Origin: an uncultured bacterium
Lineage (GTDB): Bacteria; Bacillota; Clostridia; Oscillospirales; Acutalibacteraceae
Direction: 5' to 3'
NCBI GenBank assembly: GCA_905215855.1
Contig: CAJMRT010000021.1
Span: forward strand, 1-35,174
Length of the DNA stretch: 35,174 nucleotides
The notes below the pieces were generated by a model. That model worked only from the letters and a program-made list of their open reading frames with translations, made no database searches and was not told the DNA's origin. Of this stretch, positions 17,057-26,384 are shown piece by piece; position 1 is the stretch's first letter; each line of letters starts with the position of its first letter. The translations under genes were made by a program, and so were the position numbers.

Positions 17057-17649
17057 TTGTTTTTTCCTTTCGTTTGGGATATTTGCAGAACAATTTCATT
17101 ATAGCAGGCAACCTCATCGGGATGAATTGCAAGCTGCCTTTTAGAAAGATCCTTGAATGTAAACTGATAGCCGTAGAGCATAGCCTCTTCAAGGCTCTTT
17201 TTAGATTTCTTTCTCATTGTTGCCACACCGCTGTATGTACGCTCCTCGGAAGTGAAATCTGCCGTAAAAATTATTTTTTCCAACAAACTCATTCCTGCTC
17301 GTCCTGTTGTGTGATACCTTATTGCGTTGAGTATATCCTCATCGTCAATGCCAAGTTCATCACGGACAACAATGCTGCCGCTCATTCCGTGCCATAGCTT
17401 TGGAGCATGAAGTTGAACATTGTCTAAAATTATACCACTGTCAATAATAATTTGCAACTGCTGTTCTTTTGGCATTTCTTTTGTAATATCGTGAAGAATA
17501 CCGGCAACCTCAGCCTTTTCTTCGTCGCCGCCGTAAAGCCTTGCAAGCTTTTTAGCCTCTTTCGCAACATTAACACTGTGACTAAATCTGTAATCGCCCA
17601 TTCTTTCACGGATTATTTTTTTGTAATCAGAGATATTCAAAGCACTCAC
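17053..17649 (-). CDS. yqeK: HD-domain Ap4A hydrolase, YqeK type
   Basis: YqeK-type HD hydrolases cleave diadenosine tetraphosphate symmetrically to two ADP. The metal-binding HD signature is present: RFSHSVNVAKEAKKLARLYG supplies the first His, GILHDITKEMP the HD pair, and RYHTTGRAGMS and IFTADFTSEER later ligands. Length is 198 residues. It overlaps nadD upstream and rsfS downstream by four bases each, so the three are probably translated together. Confidence 0.94.
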   Translation of the reverse strand: MSALNISDYKKIIRERMGDYRFSHSVNVAKEAKKLARLYGGDEEKAEVAGILHDITKEMPKEQQLQIIIDSGIILDNVQLHAPKLWHGMSGSIVVRDELGIDDEDILNAIRYHTTGRAGMSLLEKIIFTADFTSEERTYSGVATMRKKSKKSLEEAMLYGYQFTFKDLSKRQLAIHPDEVACYNEIVLQISQTKGKNK

Positions 17650-18248
17650 TTCCGATATAAATTATTTTTTATAATATAATCGTAAACACCTTTATCAAGC
17701 ATGCCGCTTATCAAATCAAACTCATCAAGGTTATCCCTTATGAATGTTGACGATACGCTTATTACGGGATTTGGCAGAATAACCGCATCTGCTCCCATAG
17801 GTTTTAGAACATTCTTGTAGAATTTTTCAAGCTCAGACTTGTTTTCATCATCACGGGGAATTGTTATTATTGACGATTTTTCAAATATAATTTTGGGATT
17901 TTTCCACCTATCCAGAGTCAGAAACATATCCGCACCCATTATTGTATATAAGTGATCATCGGGATAAATTTCTTTTAGCTGTGTAACAGTTTCGTAGGTG
18001 TAGCTTTTTCCCTGTCTTTTAATTTCGATATCGGACACAGAAAAGCTTTTCTTTCCCTTGCACGCAAGTTCACACATATTAAGGCGATCGTTTTCGCTTG
18101 CAAGATTCTTGCTTATTTTGTGCGGCGGAACAGCCGTAGGTATCATAATAATACGGTCAAGTCCAACGCTGTCCATACAATACTCGGCAAGCATTATGTG
18201 TCCTTTGTGAACAGGATTAAAGGTTCCGCCGAAAACACCTGTTTTCAT
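17646..18248 (-). CDS. nadD: Nicotinate-nucleotide adenylyltransferase
   Basis: NadD joins ATP and nicotinate mononucleotide to give deamido-NAD in NAD synthesis. Motifs are GVFGGTFNPVHKGHIMLAE (nucleotidyl transferase GTFNPxHxGH), IPTAVPPHK, MGADMFLTLDRWKNP and the C-terminal ISVSSTFIRDNL (the ISSTxIR signature). Length is 200 residues. It starts 2 bases after yhbY and overlaps yqeK by four bases. Confidence 0.97.
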   Translation of the reverse strand: MKTGVFGGTFNPVHKGHIMLAEYCMDSVGLDRIIMIPTAVPPHKISKNLASENDRLNMCELACKGKKSFSVSDIEIKRQGKSYTYETVTQLKEIYPDDHLYTIMGADMFLTLDRWKNPKIIFEKSSIITIPRDDENKSELEKFYKNVLKPMGADAVILPNPVISVSSTFIRDNLDEFDLISGMLDKGVYDYIIKNNLYRK

Positions 18249-18250
18249 AA

Positions 18251-18553
18251 TTACTTTTTTGCCTTTGGAAGCTCGATAACAGGCTCATCATCGTTTCTTC
18301 TGTAAAGTACAAATTTTGAACCGATTACCTGAACAACATCCGCAGAACATTTTTCTGCGATAGCTTCGGCAGCTTCTCTTGATGAATATGCACTGTTTTC
18401 AAGAACCTTACCTTTTATAATTTCTCTTGCTGTAAGAGCATCGTCTGCCTGTTTGATGATATTATCCGTAATTTCACCCTTGCCAAGAATAAGAATTGTA
18501 TCAATACGATTTGCAAGTCCTCTGAGAAATGCTCTCTGTTTGCTGTTTAACAT
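18251..18553 (-). CDS. yhbY: CRM-domain RNA-binding protein YhbY/YqeI
   Basis: A single CRM (CRS1-YhbY) domain protein associated with 50S ribosome assembly. The family opening LNSKQRAFLRGLANRIDTIL is followed by LGKGEITDNIIKQADDALTAREIIKGKVL, and the end has VVQVIGSKFVLYRRN, the last strand of the fold. It is 100 residues, the usual size. AAAGGA lies 9 bases before the ATG. It precedes nadD as in many Firmicutes. Confidence 0.95.
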   Translation of the reverse strand: MLNSKQRAFLRGLANRIDTILILGKGEITDNIIKQADDALTAREIIKGKVLENSAYSSREAAEAIAEKCSADVVQVIGSKFVLYRRNDDEPVIELPKAKK

Positions 18554-18571
18554 ATATTAAATCCTTTCAAA

Positions 18572-19168
18572 TCAATTGTTTTTGAAATAGTTTTCAAGTT
18601 TTTCTTTAAGCTCTCTTAAAGCTTTACCACGATGACTTACTGCATCTTTTTCTTCGGCTGAAAGTTGTGCAAAACTCTTGCTGCCAAACATAAAAATCGG
18701 ATCATAGCCAAATCCGTCTTTGCCGATTGGCTCATAACCAATTTTACCTTCACAAATACCCTCGGCTGTTATCTTTGAACCGTCGGGAAGAATGCAACAG
18801 ATTGAAGATGTGAAGTGAGCCGAACGCTTGTCATCATCGACATTTTTCATCTCATCAAGAAGTTTAATGTATCTTTCTTCATCTGTCAAGCCTTCACCGC
18901 CATAGCGAGCCGTGTAAACGCCGGGTCTGCCGTCAAGAGCGTCAACACACAAACCCGAATCATCGGCAATGGCAGGAAGTCCGGTCTTTTTATAAGCCGC
19001 ACTTGCTTTAAGAAAAGCGTTCTCGGCAAAGGTTGTCCCGTTCTCCTCGACATCATCAAGGGGTATTCCCTCTTCTTTCGGAGTAACAGCATTTATTCCG
19101 AGCGGATTAAGTATTCTTTCAAGTTCGTCAAGCTTCTTTTTGTTATTACTTGCAATTATAAACTTCAT
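18572..19168 (-). CDS. rdgB: XTP/dITP pyrophosphatase (RdgB/Ham1 family)
   Basis: This enzyme cleans the nucleotide pool by hydrolysing XTP, dITP and ITP to monophosphates. Signatures are FIIASNNKKKLDELERIL, PAIADDSGLCVDALDGRPGV with YTARYGGEG, GKDGFGYDPIFM and SHRGKALRELKEKL at the end. ATG 19168 is chosen: AAGGA is 9 bases upstream, while two earlier ATGs overlap the ftsY stop. This gives 199 residues (198 is typical). Confidence 0.96.
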   Translation of the reverse strand: MKFIIASNNKKKLDELERILNPLGINAVTPKEEGIPLDDVEENGTTFAENAFLKASAAYKKTGLPAIADDSGLCVDALDGRPGVYTARYGGEGLTDEERYIKLLDEMKNVDDDKRSAHFTSSICCILPDGSKITAEGICEGKIGYEPIGKDGFGYDPIFMFGSKSFAQLSAEEKDAVSHRGKALRELKEKLENYFKNN

Positions 19169-19173
19169 ATTCA

Positions 19174-20088
19174 TCATTCCTTAACGCTGAAAAGTGCGTC
19201 TGCAAAAGCATCGGGATTGAACGGCTGTAAGTCGTCAATCTGCTCACCGACGCCGATATATTTAACAGGGATTCCAAGACCGTCCTTAATTGCAAGAACC
19301 ACACCGCCCTTTGCCGTGCCGTCAAGCTTTGTAAGAACAATACCCGTAATTCCCGTTGCCTGTCTGAACTGTTCAGCCTGATTAACCGCATTCTGACCTG
19401 TTGTCGCATCAAGAACAAGGAGCTTTTCTTTTGACGCATCCGGAAGCTCACGGTCAATTACACGGTTAATTTTCGAAAGCTCGTCCATAAGGTGCTTTTT
19501 GTTGTGAAGTCTGCCCGCAGTATCGCAGATTATTACATCTGCCTGTCTTGCCTTTGCGGCTGAAATTGCATCATAAATTACAGCAGCAGGATCACTGCCT
19601 TCTTTCTGCTTAATAATTTCACACTTGCTTCTGTCTGCCCAAATTTCAAGCTGTTCAATTGCGGCAGCTCTGAATGTATCGGCTGCGGCAAGAATAACCT
19701 TTTTGCCCTCTTTTGAAAGTGCATTTGCAAGCTTGCCGATTGTAGTTGTCTTGCCGACACCGTTTACTCCGATTACAAGAATAATTGACGGAGATGTTGC
19801 AAGATCAAGCTCTTCACCGCCCCTGAGCATATCGGCAATAATTTCTTTGAGGAGCGAGGTAATTTCAGACGGATCTTTTATACCTTCCTTTTTTACTCTT
19901 TCTCTGAGTTCGTTACAAATCTTTTCGGCTGTCGGAACACCTACATCGCCCATAACGAGGAGTTCTTCAAGTTCTTCAAAAAGCTCATCATCAATTTTTG
20001 TAAAGGATTTGAGCATTGAATCAATCTGACCTACAACCGCGTCACGAGTTTTTTTCAGTCCCTCTTTAATCTTTTTGAAAAATCCCAT
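19174..20088 (-). CDS. ftsY: Signal recognition particle receptor FtsY
   Basis: FtsY is the membrane-associated SRP receptor GTPase that hands ribosome-nascent chain complexes to the Sec translocon. It lacks the long acidic A-domain of E. coli and starts directly with the N domain (MGFFKKIKEGLKKTRD, likely amphipathic). The G domain has GVNGVGKTTTIGKLA, AADTFRAAAIEQL, DTAGRLHNKKHLMDEL, TKLDGTAKGGVVL and IGVGEQIDDLQPFNP. Length is 304 residues. It follows smc closely; smc-ftsY adjacency is standard in Firmicutes, though ylxM and ffh are not next to it here. Confidence 0.98.
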   Translation of the reverse strand: MGFFKKIKEGLKKTRDAVVGQIDSMLKSFTKIDDELFEELEELLVMGDVGVPTAEKICNELRERVKKEGIKDPSEITSLLKEIIADMLRGGEELDLATSPSIILVIGVNGVGKTTTIGKLANALSKEGKKVILAAADTFRAAAIEQLEIWADRSKCEIIKQKEGSDPAAVIYDAISAAKARQADVIICDTAGRLHNKKHLMDELSKINRVIDRELPDASKEKLLVLDATTGQNAVNQAEQFRQATGITGIVLTKLDGTAKGGVVLAIKDGLGIPVKYIGVGEQIDDLQPFNPDAFADALFSVKE

Positions 20089-20107
20089 ATTATCACTTTC
20101 CTTATAA

Positions 20108-23100
20108 TTACTTTGAATCTATACCGAGTTTTTCCGCAACTTCGGTTGAACGAAGCTCGAGTAATTTTGAAATGCCCTCATCCTGCATTGTAACACCGTA
20201 AAGCACATCGGCTTCTTCCATTGTACCACGGCGATGCGTAATGAGAATAAACTGTGTATTATCTGTCATTCTGCGGAGATATGCGGCAAAACGATAAACA
20301 TTTACATCATCAAGAGCCGCCTCTATCTCGTCCATTACGCAGAACGGAGCAGGTCTTACTTTCATTATAGCAAAATAGAGTGCAATTGCAACAAGCGCTT
20401 TTTCACCGCCTGACAACGCCTCAAGATTTATAACAATCTTACCCGGCGGATGAACAAGAATATCAATTCCGCTTGTCAGAATATTTTCCGGATCCGCAAG
20501 CGAAAGTGACGCTGTACCGCCGCCGAAAAGTTCTTTGAAGGTGTAGGTAAAGTTCTTGTTAATTTGGTCAAAGCTCTCCACAAACACTTCCTTCATCTGC
20601 TTTGTGAGGTCAGTAATAAGCTTTTCAATCTCTTTCTTTGACTTTTCAACATCATTTACCTGTGCGCTCATAAATTCATATCTTTCGGAAACTTCTTTGT
20701 ACTCTTCAATAGCGGATACATTTACATTTCCCAAAGACCTGATTTTTTGTTTAAGCTCGTTAAGTCGCCTTTGTGCCTGTTTTGAGTCATCAATTTCAAC
20801 GGCACATTCCTCTGCCTCTCGTCTTGTCAACTCATATTCTTCCCAAAGCTTCGAGATAATATCATCATACTGCTTCTGAATGTTGATTTTTCTCTCTTCA
20901 AGTCTGGCAAGTTCTCTGCCTGAGGTTTCACGCTCTGATGTTTTATCACGCTCAACCGTTCTGATTTCGGCGCTGCGTTTTTCAAGCTGTTCTCTGTCGG
21001 CATTGATTTTTTCAATAGCTTTTGAGCGTTCGTTCTGATTGGCAATCAACTCTTCAATTTCTGCATTTGTAGAATTTATAAGCTCTGTCTTTTCAAAAAT
21101 AACACTTTTGATTCTCTCAATCTCTTGATTTAGTTCTGCCTTTCTTTCAAGGTTTTCATTGCCTGTTGATTTCGCAAAAACAATATCAGAATTAAGAGCG
21201 TCAATATCCTTTTGTGAAGAAACGATTTCAAGTCGCAGATTCTGTAACTGCAAAGAAATTTCTTCACGCTTTTTTGTAAGCTCTGCTCTGCTGCCAGTAA
21301 GTTCATTTACCTTTTCTTCGGCAGCAAAAATTTTCTTATTGAGTTCAACAAGGAGCTGCTTTGCGGAATTTTTATCTTTTTCAAGAATTTCAATTCTCCT
21401 ACGACAATTTGTAATTTCATTCATTGAATTTTCAACAGAAGCGCCTGCATTGGCAAGTTCATTGTCACAAGCTCTCTTTTCAGCCTCGAGTCTTACAAGG
21501 TCTTGTCGAAGATTTGAAAGGTCTGCCTGTGAACCGAGAAGCTGAGCCTCAAACGCCGAATATTCACGAGAAATTTCAACACTTCTGTTTTCTGCATCCT
21601 TTGATTTCTGTTCAAGAACAGTTGTCTGCTTTTTGAGTGTTTCAATCTCACTTGCTCTGCTGAGAAGTCCTGTGTTTCTGTTAAGCGAACCGCCTGTGAG
21701 CGAACCGCCGGCATTAACAACCTGACCGTCAAGGGTTACAATTTTAAATCTGTAAGAATATTTCTTAGCAATTGTTGTTGCACAGTTCAAATCCTCTGCA
21801 ATTACAATTTTTCCGAGTAAGGAATACAGGATTCCGTTGTATTTACTGTCGCATGAACAAAGATTTGCGGCAACCCCTACAAATCCGTAGCAATCTTCAA
21901 GACCGTTTTCACGGAGCTCTCTCGGCTTGATTGTGTTAAGCGGAAGAAATGTTGCCCTACCTCCGTCAACGGATTTAAGATATCTGATTGCCTGCTTTGC
22001 GTCCTCATCGGTTTCGGTTACGATATTTTGCATAGCCGCACCGAGAGCTGTTTCAATTGCAACTCCGTATTCTTTCGGAACTGAAAGCACTCGCGAAACA
22101 GGACCGCATATTCCGTGAACCTTGCCGTGACTTTGAGCATTGACAACTGTTTTTACGCTCTTTGAAAAGCCCTCAAGATTACGCTCAAGATTTTCAAGGA
22201 ATGAAATTTTTCTCATATGCTCCTTGACATCAAGCATAAGTTTGTTGCTTTCTTCACGGAGTTCGTCTTTTTTCTTTTCTTTTGAAGACAGTTTAAGCTG
22301 TAAACCGTCTATTGTATTTTTCAGCGATTCAATTTTTTCTTTTGCAGCACCGATTTTATTATCATAATCTTTTGAAATATCGGCAAGTTCTTCAGACTGC
22401 GTTTTCTTTTCGTCATTAGATGAAATTAAAGATTCTATTCTTGAATTAAGCTCCGAAACCGTGCTTTCGGCAGTCATTTCGGTAACTCTTGCATCAGCCG
22501 ACTTTGAAGTAAGAACAGAAAGCTCGGCAGTAATTTCCTGCAAAACATCACTGCTTTTACCCGAAGTCGTATTAATTTCGTTAAGCTGTTCCGAAAGCTC
22601 ACTGTACTTTTTCTTTTTAGCGATTATATCAGCGTCAAGCTCCGAAATTTCTTTTTCCTTATCGGCAATTCTTTTTACAAGTTCATCCGCATTGACATCA
22701 AACTGTGCAATATCATTTTTTATTCTATCAATATTTTCATTGTTATGCAGAATATCATTCTCCGCAACAGACACAAGAGAACGCTTCTCTGAAATCTGTG
22801 ATTCTATATCTGCAATTTCGGTTCTGATATTTTCTATTTTAGAAGAATACTCACCGTTTTTTATGTAAATTTCTTCGCTTTCGGTCTGAATTTGTTCAAG
22901 TGCGGTTTCTGCGTCATCATATTGAGATTTTGCAATTGAAATTTTCTCATCCTGAACCTTTAATTCATTTTGTGAACGGTCAAGAGTTAAAAGCCAGAGT
23001 GCAATTTCAAGACCTCTTTTTTCTTCGGAATATTCAAGAAATTTTTGAGCTTTTTCAGACTGCTTTTCAAGAGGACCGACTCTTTCTTCAAGTTCGGTTA

Positions 23101-23683
23101 CAATATCACGAAGTCTTAAAAGGTTGTCCTCCGTACTTTTCAGCTTTCTCTCAGCGTCAATTTTTCTGTATCTGTAGCGAGAAATACCCGCAGCTTCTTC
23201 AAAAATCTCTCGTCTGTCCTCACCTTTTGAAGAAACAATGCTGTCAATCTTACCCTGCCCGATCATTGAATAACCATCACGGCCGAGGCCTGTGTCCATA
23301 AAGAGTTCGTTGATGTCTTTAAGACGAACAGCCGCTTTATTGATAAGATATTCGCTTTCACCGCTTCTATAGTATCTTCTTGTAACAGCTATGTCATCAC
23401 CGTTAAAATCAAGAGCACGGTCTTTGTTGTCAATATTCAGAGTAACTTCGGCATAGCCCTGTCTTTTACGCTTATCTGTGCCGTTAAATACAACATCCTC
23501 CATTTTGGCACAACGAAGGCTCTTCGGGGACTGTTCACCGAGAACCCAGCGGATAGCGTCACTGATGTTACTTTTGCCTGAACCGTTAGGACCTACAACA
23601 GAGGTAATTCCCTGTTCAAATGATAATTTAGTTTTATCGGGAAAGGTCTTGAAACCTTGAATTTCCAAAGACTTTAATCGCAT
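20108..23683 (-). CDS. smc: Chromosome segregation protein SMC
   Basis: SMC is the ATPase of bacterial condensin (with ScpA/ScpB) that extrudes and compacts DNA. The N-terminal head has Walker A GPNGSGKSNISDAIRWVLG. Long coiled-coil arms flank a hinge (KVHGICGPVSRVLSVPKEYG to VNAGGSLTGGSLNRN). The C-terminal head has the signature LSGGEKALVAIALYFAI and Walker B FCVMDEIEAALDD. ATG 23683 has AGGAG 7 bases upstream (1191 residues); a TTG at 23689 is less likely. It lies 10 bases after the radical SAM gene. Confidence 0.98.
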   Translation of the reverse strand: MRLKSLEIQGFKTFPDKTKLSFEQGITSVVGPNGSGKSNISDAIRWVLGEQSPKSLRCAKMEDVVFNGTDKRKRQGYAEVTLNIDNKDRALDFNGDDIAVTRRYYRSGESEYLINKAAVRLKDINELFMDTGLGRDGYSMIGQGKIDSIVSSKGEDRREIFEEAAGISRYRYRKIDAERKLKSTEDNLLRLRDIVTELEERVGPLEKQSEKAQKFLEYSEEKRGLEIALWLLTLDRSQNELKVQDEKISIAKSQYDDAETALEQIQTESEEIYIKNGEYSSKIENIRTEIADIESQISEKRSLVSVAENDILHNNENIDRIKNDIAQFDVNADELVKRIADKEKEISELDADIIAKKKKYSELSEQLNEINTTSGKSSDVLQEITAELSVLTSKSADARVTEMTAESTVSELNSRIESLISSNDEKKTQSEELADISKDYDNKIGAAKEKIESLKNTIDGLQLKLSSKEKKKDELREESNKLMLDVKEHMRKISFLENLERNLEGFSKSVKTVVNAQSHGKVHGICGPVSRVLSVPKEYGVAIETALGAAMQNIVTETDEDAKQAIRYLKSVDGGRATFLPLNTIKPRELRENGLEDCYGFVGVAANLCSCDSKYNGILYSLLGKIVIAEDLNCATTIAKKYSYRFKIVTLDGQVVNAGGSLTGGSLNRNTGLLSRASEIETLKKQTTVLEQKSKDAENRSVEISREYSAFEAQLLGSQADLSNLRQDLVRLEAEKRACDNELANAGASVENSMNEITNCRRRIEILEKDKNSAKQLLVELNKKIFAAEEKVNELTGSRAELTKKREEISLQLQNLRLEIVSSQKDIDALNSDIVFAKSTGNENLERKAELNQEIERIKSVIFEKTELINSTNAEIEELIANQNERSKAIEKINADREQLEKRSAEIRTVERDKTSERETSGRELARLEERKINIQKQYDDIISKLWEEYELTRREAEECAVEIDDSKQAQRRLNELKQKIRSLGNVNVSAIEEYKEVSERYEFMSAQVNDVEKSKKEIEKLITDLTKQMKEVFVESFDQINKNFTYTFKELFGGGTASLSLADPENILTSGIDILVHPPGKIVINLEALSGGEKALVAIALYFAIMKVRPAPFCVMDEIEAALDDVNVYRFAAYLRRMTDNTQFILITHRRGTMEEADVLYGVTMQDEGISKLLELRSTEVAEKLGIDSK

Positions 23684-23693
23684 CAGCAAGCTC

Positions 23694-24686
23694 CTATTTT
23701 AAATATAATTCATATTTCTGCAAAGTATCGTCAAAACAAACCGAAAAATTATATCCGAGTTCATTCAATTTTTTTACATTACTTTTTCTTTGTCCGAGAA
23801 ATTTTGACAGGGATTTAGAATTGACGATAACCTCTTTAATTTCATTCGGGTTAGAAAACTCATTTGCTTTTTCGATAAACTTATTGTAAAAAAGCTTATT
23901 TTCGCACAATTCCTTAAAAGCCGGGTGATAGTTGTCACCGTAGCTGTTATTTACAAGGCTGTCGGAATAATGAAGTCCGAGCCTGATAATTTTTATATTG
24001 TTTTTTTCAAAAAGTTCAATCAGCCTTGAACAAAGATTGACGGACTTTTCAAGACTGTACGGGATGTATTCTCCGTTAAGATAAAGTTCGGCAAGCTTTG
24101 TATCTTTCATAATGACCGTAGGATAGATTCTTACGGTATCAGGATTTATTTTCACAAATGTTTCGGCTGTGTATAAATCCTTTTGAATATCTGATTTATA
24201 CAGTCCCGTCATCATCTGCAAGCCAAGCGAAATGCCATAACTTTTAATAAGCCGTGAGGATTTGAAAACATCCTCTGCGCTATGTCCTCTGTCGTTTGCA
24301 AGCAGTACATCGTCTGACATAGATTGCGCACCAAGTTCAATTGATGTCACACCATAGCTTTTCAAAATATCAAGAATTTCTTTATCAATATAATCGGGAC
24401 GGGTAGAAATTCTTATTCCGCAAAATTTATCTCTGAACTTTTTAGCTGCATCAAGGAGAGATAACATATAGGTTCTGTCAATAGCTGTAAAACTTCCGCC
24501 AAAAAATGCAATCTCTGCATTTTTGGTGCGTTCGCCCAAATCAGAAGCCGCTTTATCAAGTGTCTGTTCAACATCAAGGGAAGTCGGCTGATATGCCTGA
24601 CCTGTTATCTTATTTTGATTGCAAAAGCTGCACATATGCGGACAACCGTTGTGCGGAATAAAAATTGATACATTACTGTGTTTAAT
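23694..24686 (-). CDS. Radical SAM protein (Elp3-like HTH-less family) with apparent ATT start
   Basis: A radical SAM protein commonly found between rnc and smc in Clostridia; its substrate is unknown, though the catalytic core resembles the Elp3 radical SAM domain. The motif IFIPHNGCPHMCSFC carries the CX3CX2C cluster cysteines, followed by FFGGSFTAIDR, IRISTRPDYID, IELGAQSMSDDVL and LQMMTGLYKS. The first ATG (24635) lies inside the cysteine motif and would drop the first Cys. In-frame codons upstream reach a TGA at 24695 without ATG, GTG, TTG or CTG. The family N-terminus (M-K-H-x-N) aligns with ATT at 24686, which overlaps the rnc stop by one base, with GGAG 10 bases upstream. That start gives 330 residues. 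An ATG-to-ATT mutation or sequencing error is the alternative. Confidence 0.85.
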   Translation of the reverse strand: MKHSNVSIFIPHNGCPHMCSFCNQNKITGQAYQPTSLDVEQTLDKAASDLGERTKNAEIAFFGGSFTAIDRTYMLSLLDAAKKFRDKFCGIRISTRPDYIDKEILDILKSYGVTSIELGAQSMSDDVLLANDRGHSAEDVFKSSRLIKSYGISLGLQMMTGLYKSDIQKDLYTAETFVKINPDTVRIYPTVIMKDTKLAELYLNGEYIPYSLEKSVNLCSRLIELFEKNNIKIIRLGLHYSDSLVNNSYGDNYHPAFKELCENKLFYNKFIEKANEFSNPNEIKEVIVNSKSLSKFLGQRKSNVKKLNELGYNFSVCFDDTLQKYELYLK

Positions 24687-25359
24687 AACCCATCAGCTCC
24701 AAAGCTTCTCTGGCGGCCTGTTGTTCCGCCTCTTTTTTACTTCTGCCGCCGCCTTTTCCTATTACATTGCTGTTGAGATGAACTTCAACAACAAAGTGTT
24801 TGTTGTGGTCAGGACCGCTTTCACCAACGAGAACATATTCAAGCTGTTCGCCGGGATTCTTCTGGATAATCTCCTGCAGAGCGGTTTTATAATCGTTAAG
24901 TTTCTTCTTCTTTGAGTTCTTGATTGCAGGAATTACAAAATTAAGAATGTGTTTCGACGCAGGCTCAATGCCACCGTCAATATAAATTGCTGCAATCAAA
25001 GCCTCAAAGGCATCGGAAAGAATTGACGGGCGTTCTGCTCCGCCGTTGTTTCTTTCGCCTTTACTTAACACAAGGTACTTTCCGAGTTCAATCTGCTTTG
25101 CAAATTCAAACAAAGTTTTCTCGCAGACAAGTGACGCTCTGAGCTTTGTCAGTTCACCCTCGGGAAGTTCCGGACAATGCTTAAAAATGTAATCGGAAAC
25201 GACAATTGAAAGTACTGCATCACCGAGAAATTCAAGTCTTTCGTTATATTTTATATGCTTGGCTTTATGTTCATTTGCATAAGAAGAATGAGTAAGTGCC
25301 TCTGTAAGCAAATCTGTATTTTTAAATGTATAGCCGATTCTCTTTTGTAAATCTTCCAT
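24682..25359 (-). CDS. rnc: Ribonuclease III
   Basis: RNase III cuts double-stranded RNA, including rRNA precursors. The nuclease signature NERLEFLGDAVLS and the second metal-site region LSDAFEALIAAIYIDGG are intact. The dsRNA-binding domain runs from about residue 155 to the end (YKTALQEIIQK ... GKGGGRSKKEAEQQAAREAL). Length is 225 residues. AGGAG lies upstream of the ATG. It follows plsX by 34 bases; the acpP gene often found between plsX and rnc is absent. Confidence 0.98.
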   Translation of the reverse strand: MEDLQKRIGYTFKNTDLLTEALTHSSYANEHKAKHIKYNERLEFLGDAVLSIVVSDYIFKHCPELPEGELTKLRASLVCEKTLFEFAKQIELGKYLVLSKGERNNGGAERPSILSDAFEALIAAIYIDGGIEPASKHILNFVIPAIKNSKKKKLNDYKTALQEIIQKNPGEQLEYVLVGESGPDHNKHFVVEVHLNSNVIGKGGGRSKKEAEQQAAREALELMGY

Positions 25360-25393
25360 TATAAAACTCCTAAAGCAACATTATTTGCAAAAA

Positions 25394-26374
25394 TTAAAGT
25401 GATGAAGAAATCGCTTCAATAGCATTTGCTTTTACATATTCAACAGAAAGTCTGATAGCATTCTTAACTGTAACAGCCTTGGCACTTCCGTGTGCTTTGA
25501 ACACAGGCTTTGATGCACCGAGAATAGGCGCGCCGCCGTATCTGTTGTAATCAAAATGTGTTTTCATATTTTTGAGGTCCTTCATAACAAGACCTGCGGC
25601 AAGCTTACCTTTGACACTGCCCATAAACATATTTTTGATTTGTTTCATCATTACAAGAGCAACGCCCTCATAGGTTTTGAGAATCAAGTTGCCTGTAAAG
25701 CCGTCACAAACTACAACATCACATACTCCGTTCGGAATATCTCTGCCCTCAACATTTCCGATGAAATTAAGGTTACTGTTTTGAAGAAGTTCATGCGTAT
25801 TTCTGTAAAGTTCTGTTCCCTTGTGTTCTTCTGCACCGACATTGGCAAGTCCGACACGGGGGTTTTTGATACCCATAACCTTTTCCATATATATTGAACC
25901 CATAACAGCAAACTGATACAGCATTTCGGGACGACACTCAACATTTGCACCGCCGTCCATAAGCATAAAGAATCCGCTTTCAGACGGCATAACAGGAGCA
26001 AATGCAGGGCGTTTTATTCCTTTAATTCTCTTTATTGCAAGAGTTGCACCGACACACAATGCGCCGCTGTTTCCTGCGCTGACAAATGCGTCGCCCTTGC
26101 CCTCGTTAAGCAAGCGAAGACCTACAGCCATAGAGCTGTCCTTTTTTTCCTTGAGAACAGACTCCGCAGAATCTTCCATTGTAATTTTCTGTGTGCAATG
26201 GCAGATTTCAATATTATTCATTGACAGTGAGTTTTCCGAAAATACATTTTTAATCTCGGTTTCATCACCTGTCAGGGTTATGTTTATGTTATATTCGGCA
26301 ACTGCCTCAACGCAGCCTTTGATAATTTCCAAGGGTGCGTTGTCACCGCCGAATGCGTCAACAATTATGTTCAT
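25394..26374 (-). CDS. plsX: Phosphate acyltransferase PlsX
   Basis: PlsX converts acyl-ACP to acyl-phosphate, the donor for PlsY in phospholipid synthesis. The product opens with MNIIVDAFGGDNAPLEIIKG and contains FVSAGNSGALCVGATL, FMLMDGGANVECRPEML, RVGLANVGAEEHKGTEL and CDGFTGNLILKTYEG, all PlsX hallmarks. ATG 26374 is preferred (AAGGTG upstream, 326 residues) over a GTG at 26383. It follows trmFO by 10 bases. Confidence 0.97.
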   Translation of the reverse strand: MNIIVDAFGGDNAPLEIIKGCVEAVAEYNINITLTGDETEIKNVFSENSLSMNNIEICHCTQKITMEDSAESVLKEKKDSSMAVGLRLLNEGKGDAFVSAGNSGALCVGATLAIKRIKGIKRPAFAPVMPSESGFFMLMDGGANVECRPEMLYQFAVMGSIYMEKVMGIKNPRVGLANVGAEEHKGTELYRNTHELLQNSNLNFIGNVEGRDIPNGVCDVVVCDGFTGNLILKTYEGVALVMMKQIKNMFMGSVKGKLAAGLVMKDLKNMKTHFDYNRYGGAPILGASKPVFKAHGSAKAVTVKNAIRLSVEYVKANAIEAISSSL

Positions 26375-26384
26375 TCCATTCACC

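Noticed and set aside
18815..19381. Plus-strand open frame of 188 codons
   Set aside because: It lies opposite rdgB and ftsY, which have full family motifs, and its product has no recognisable domain; it is a mirror of coding sequence.
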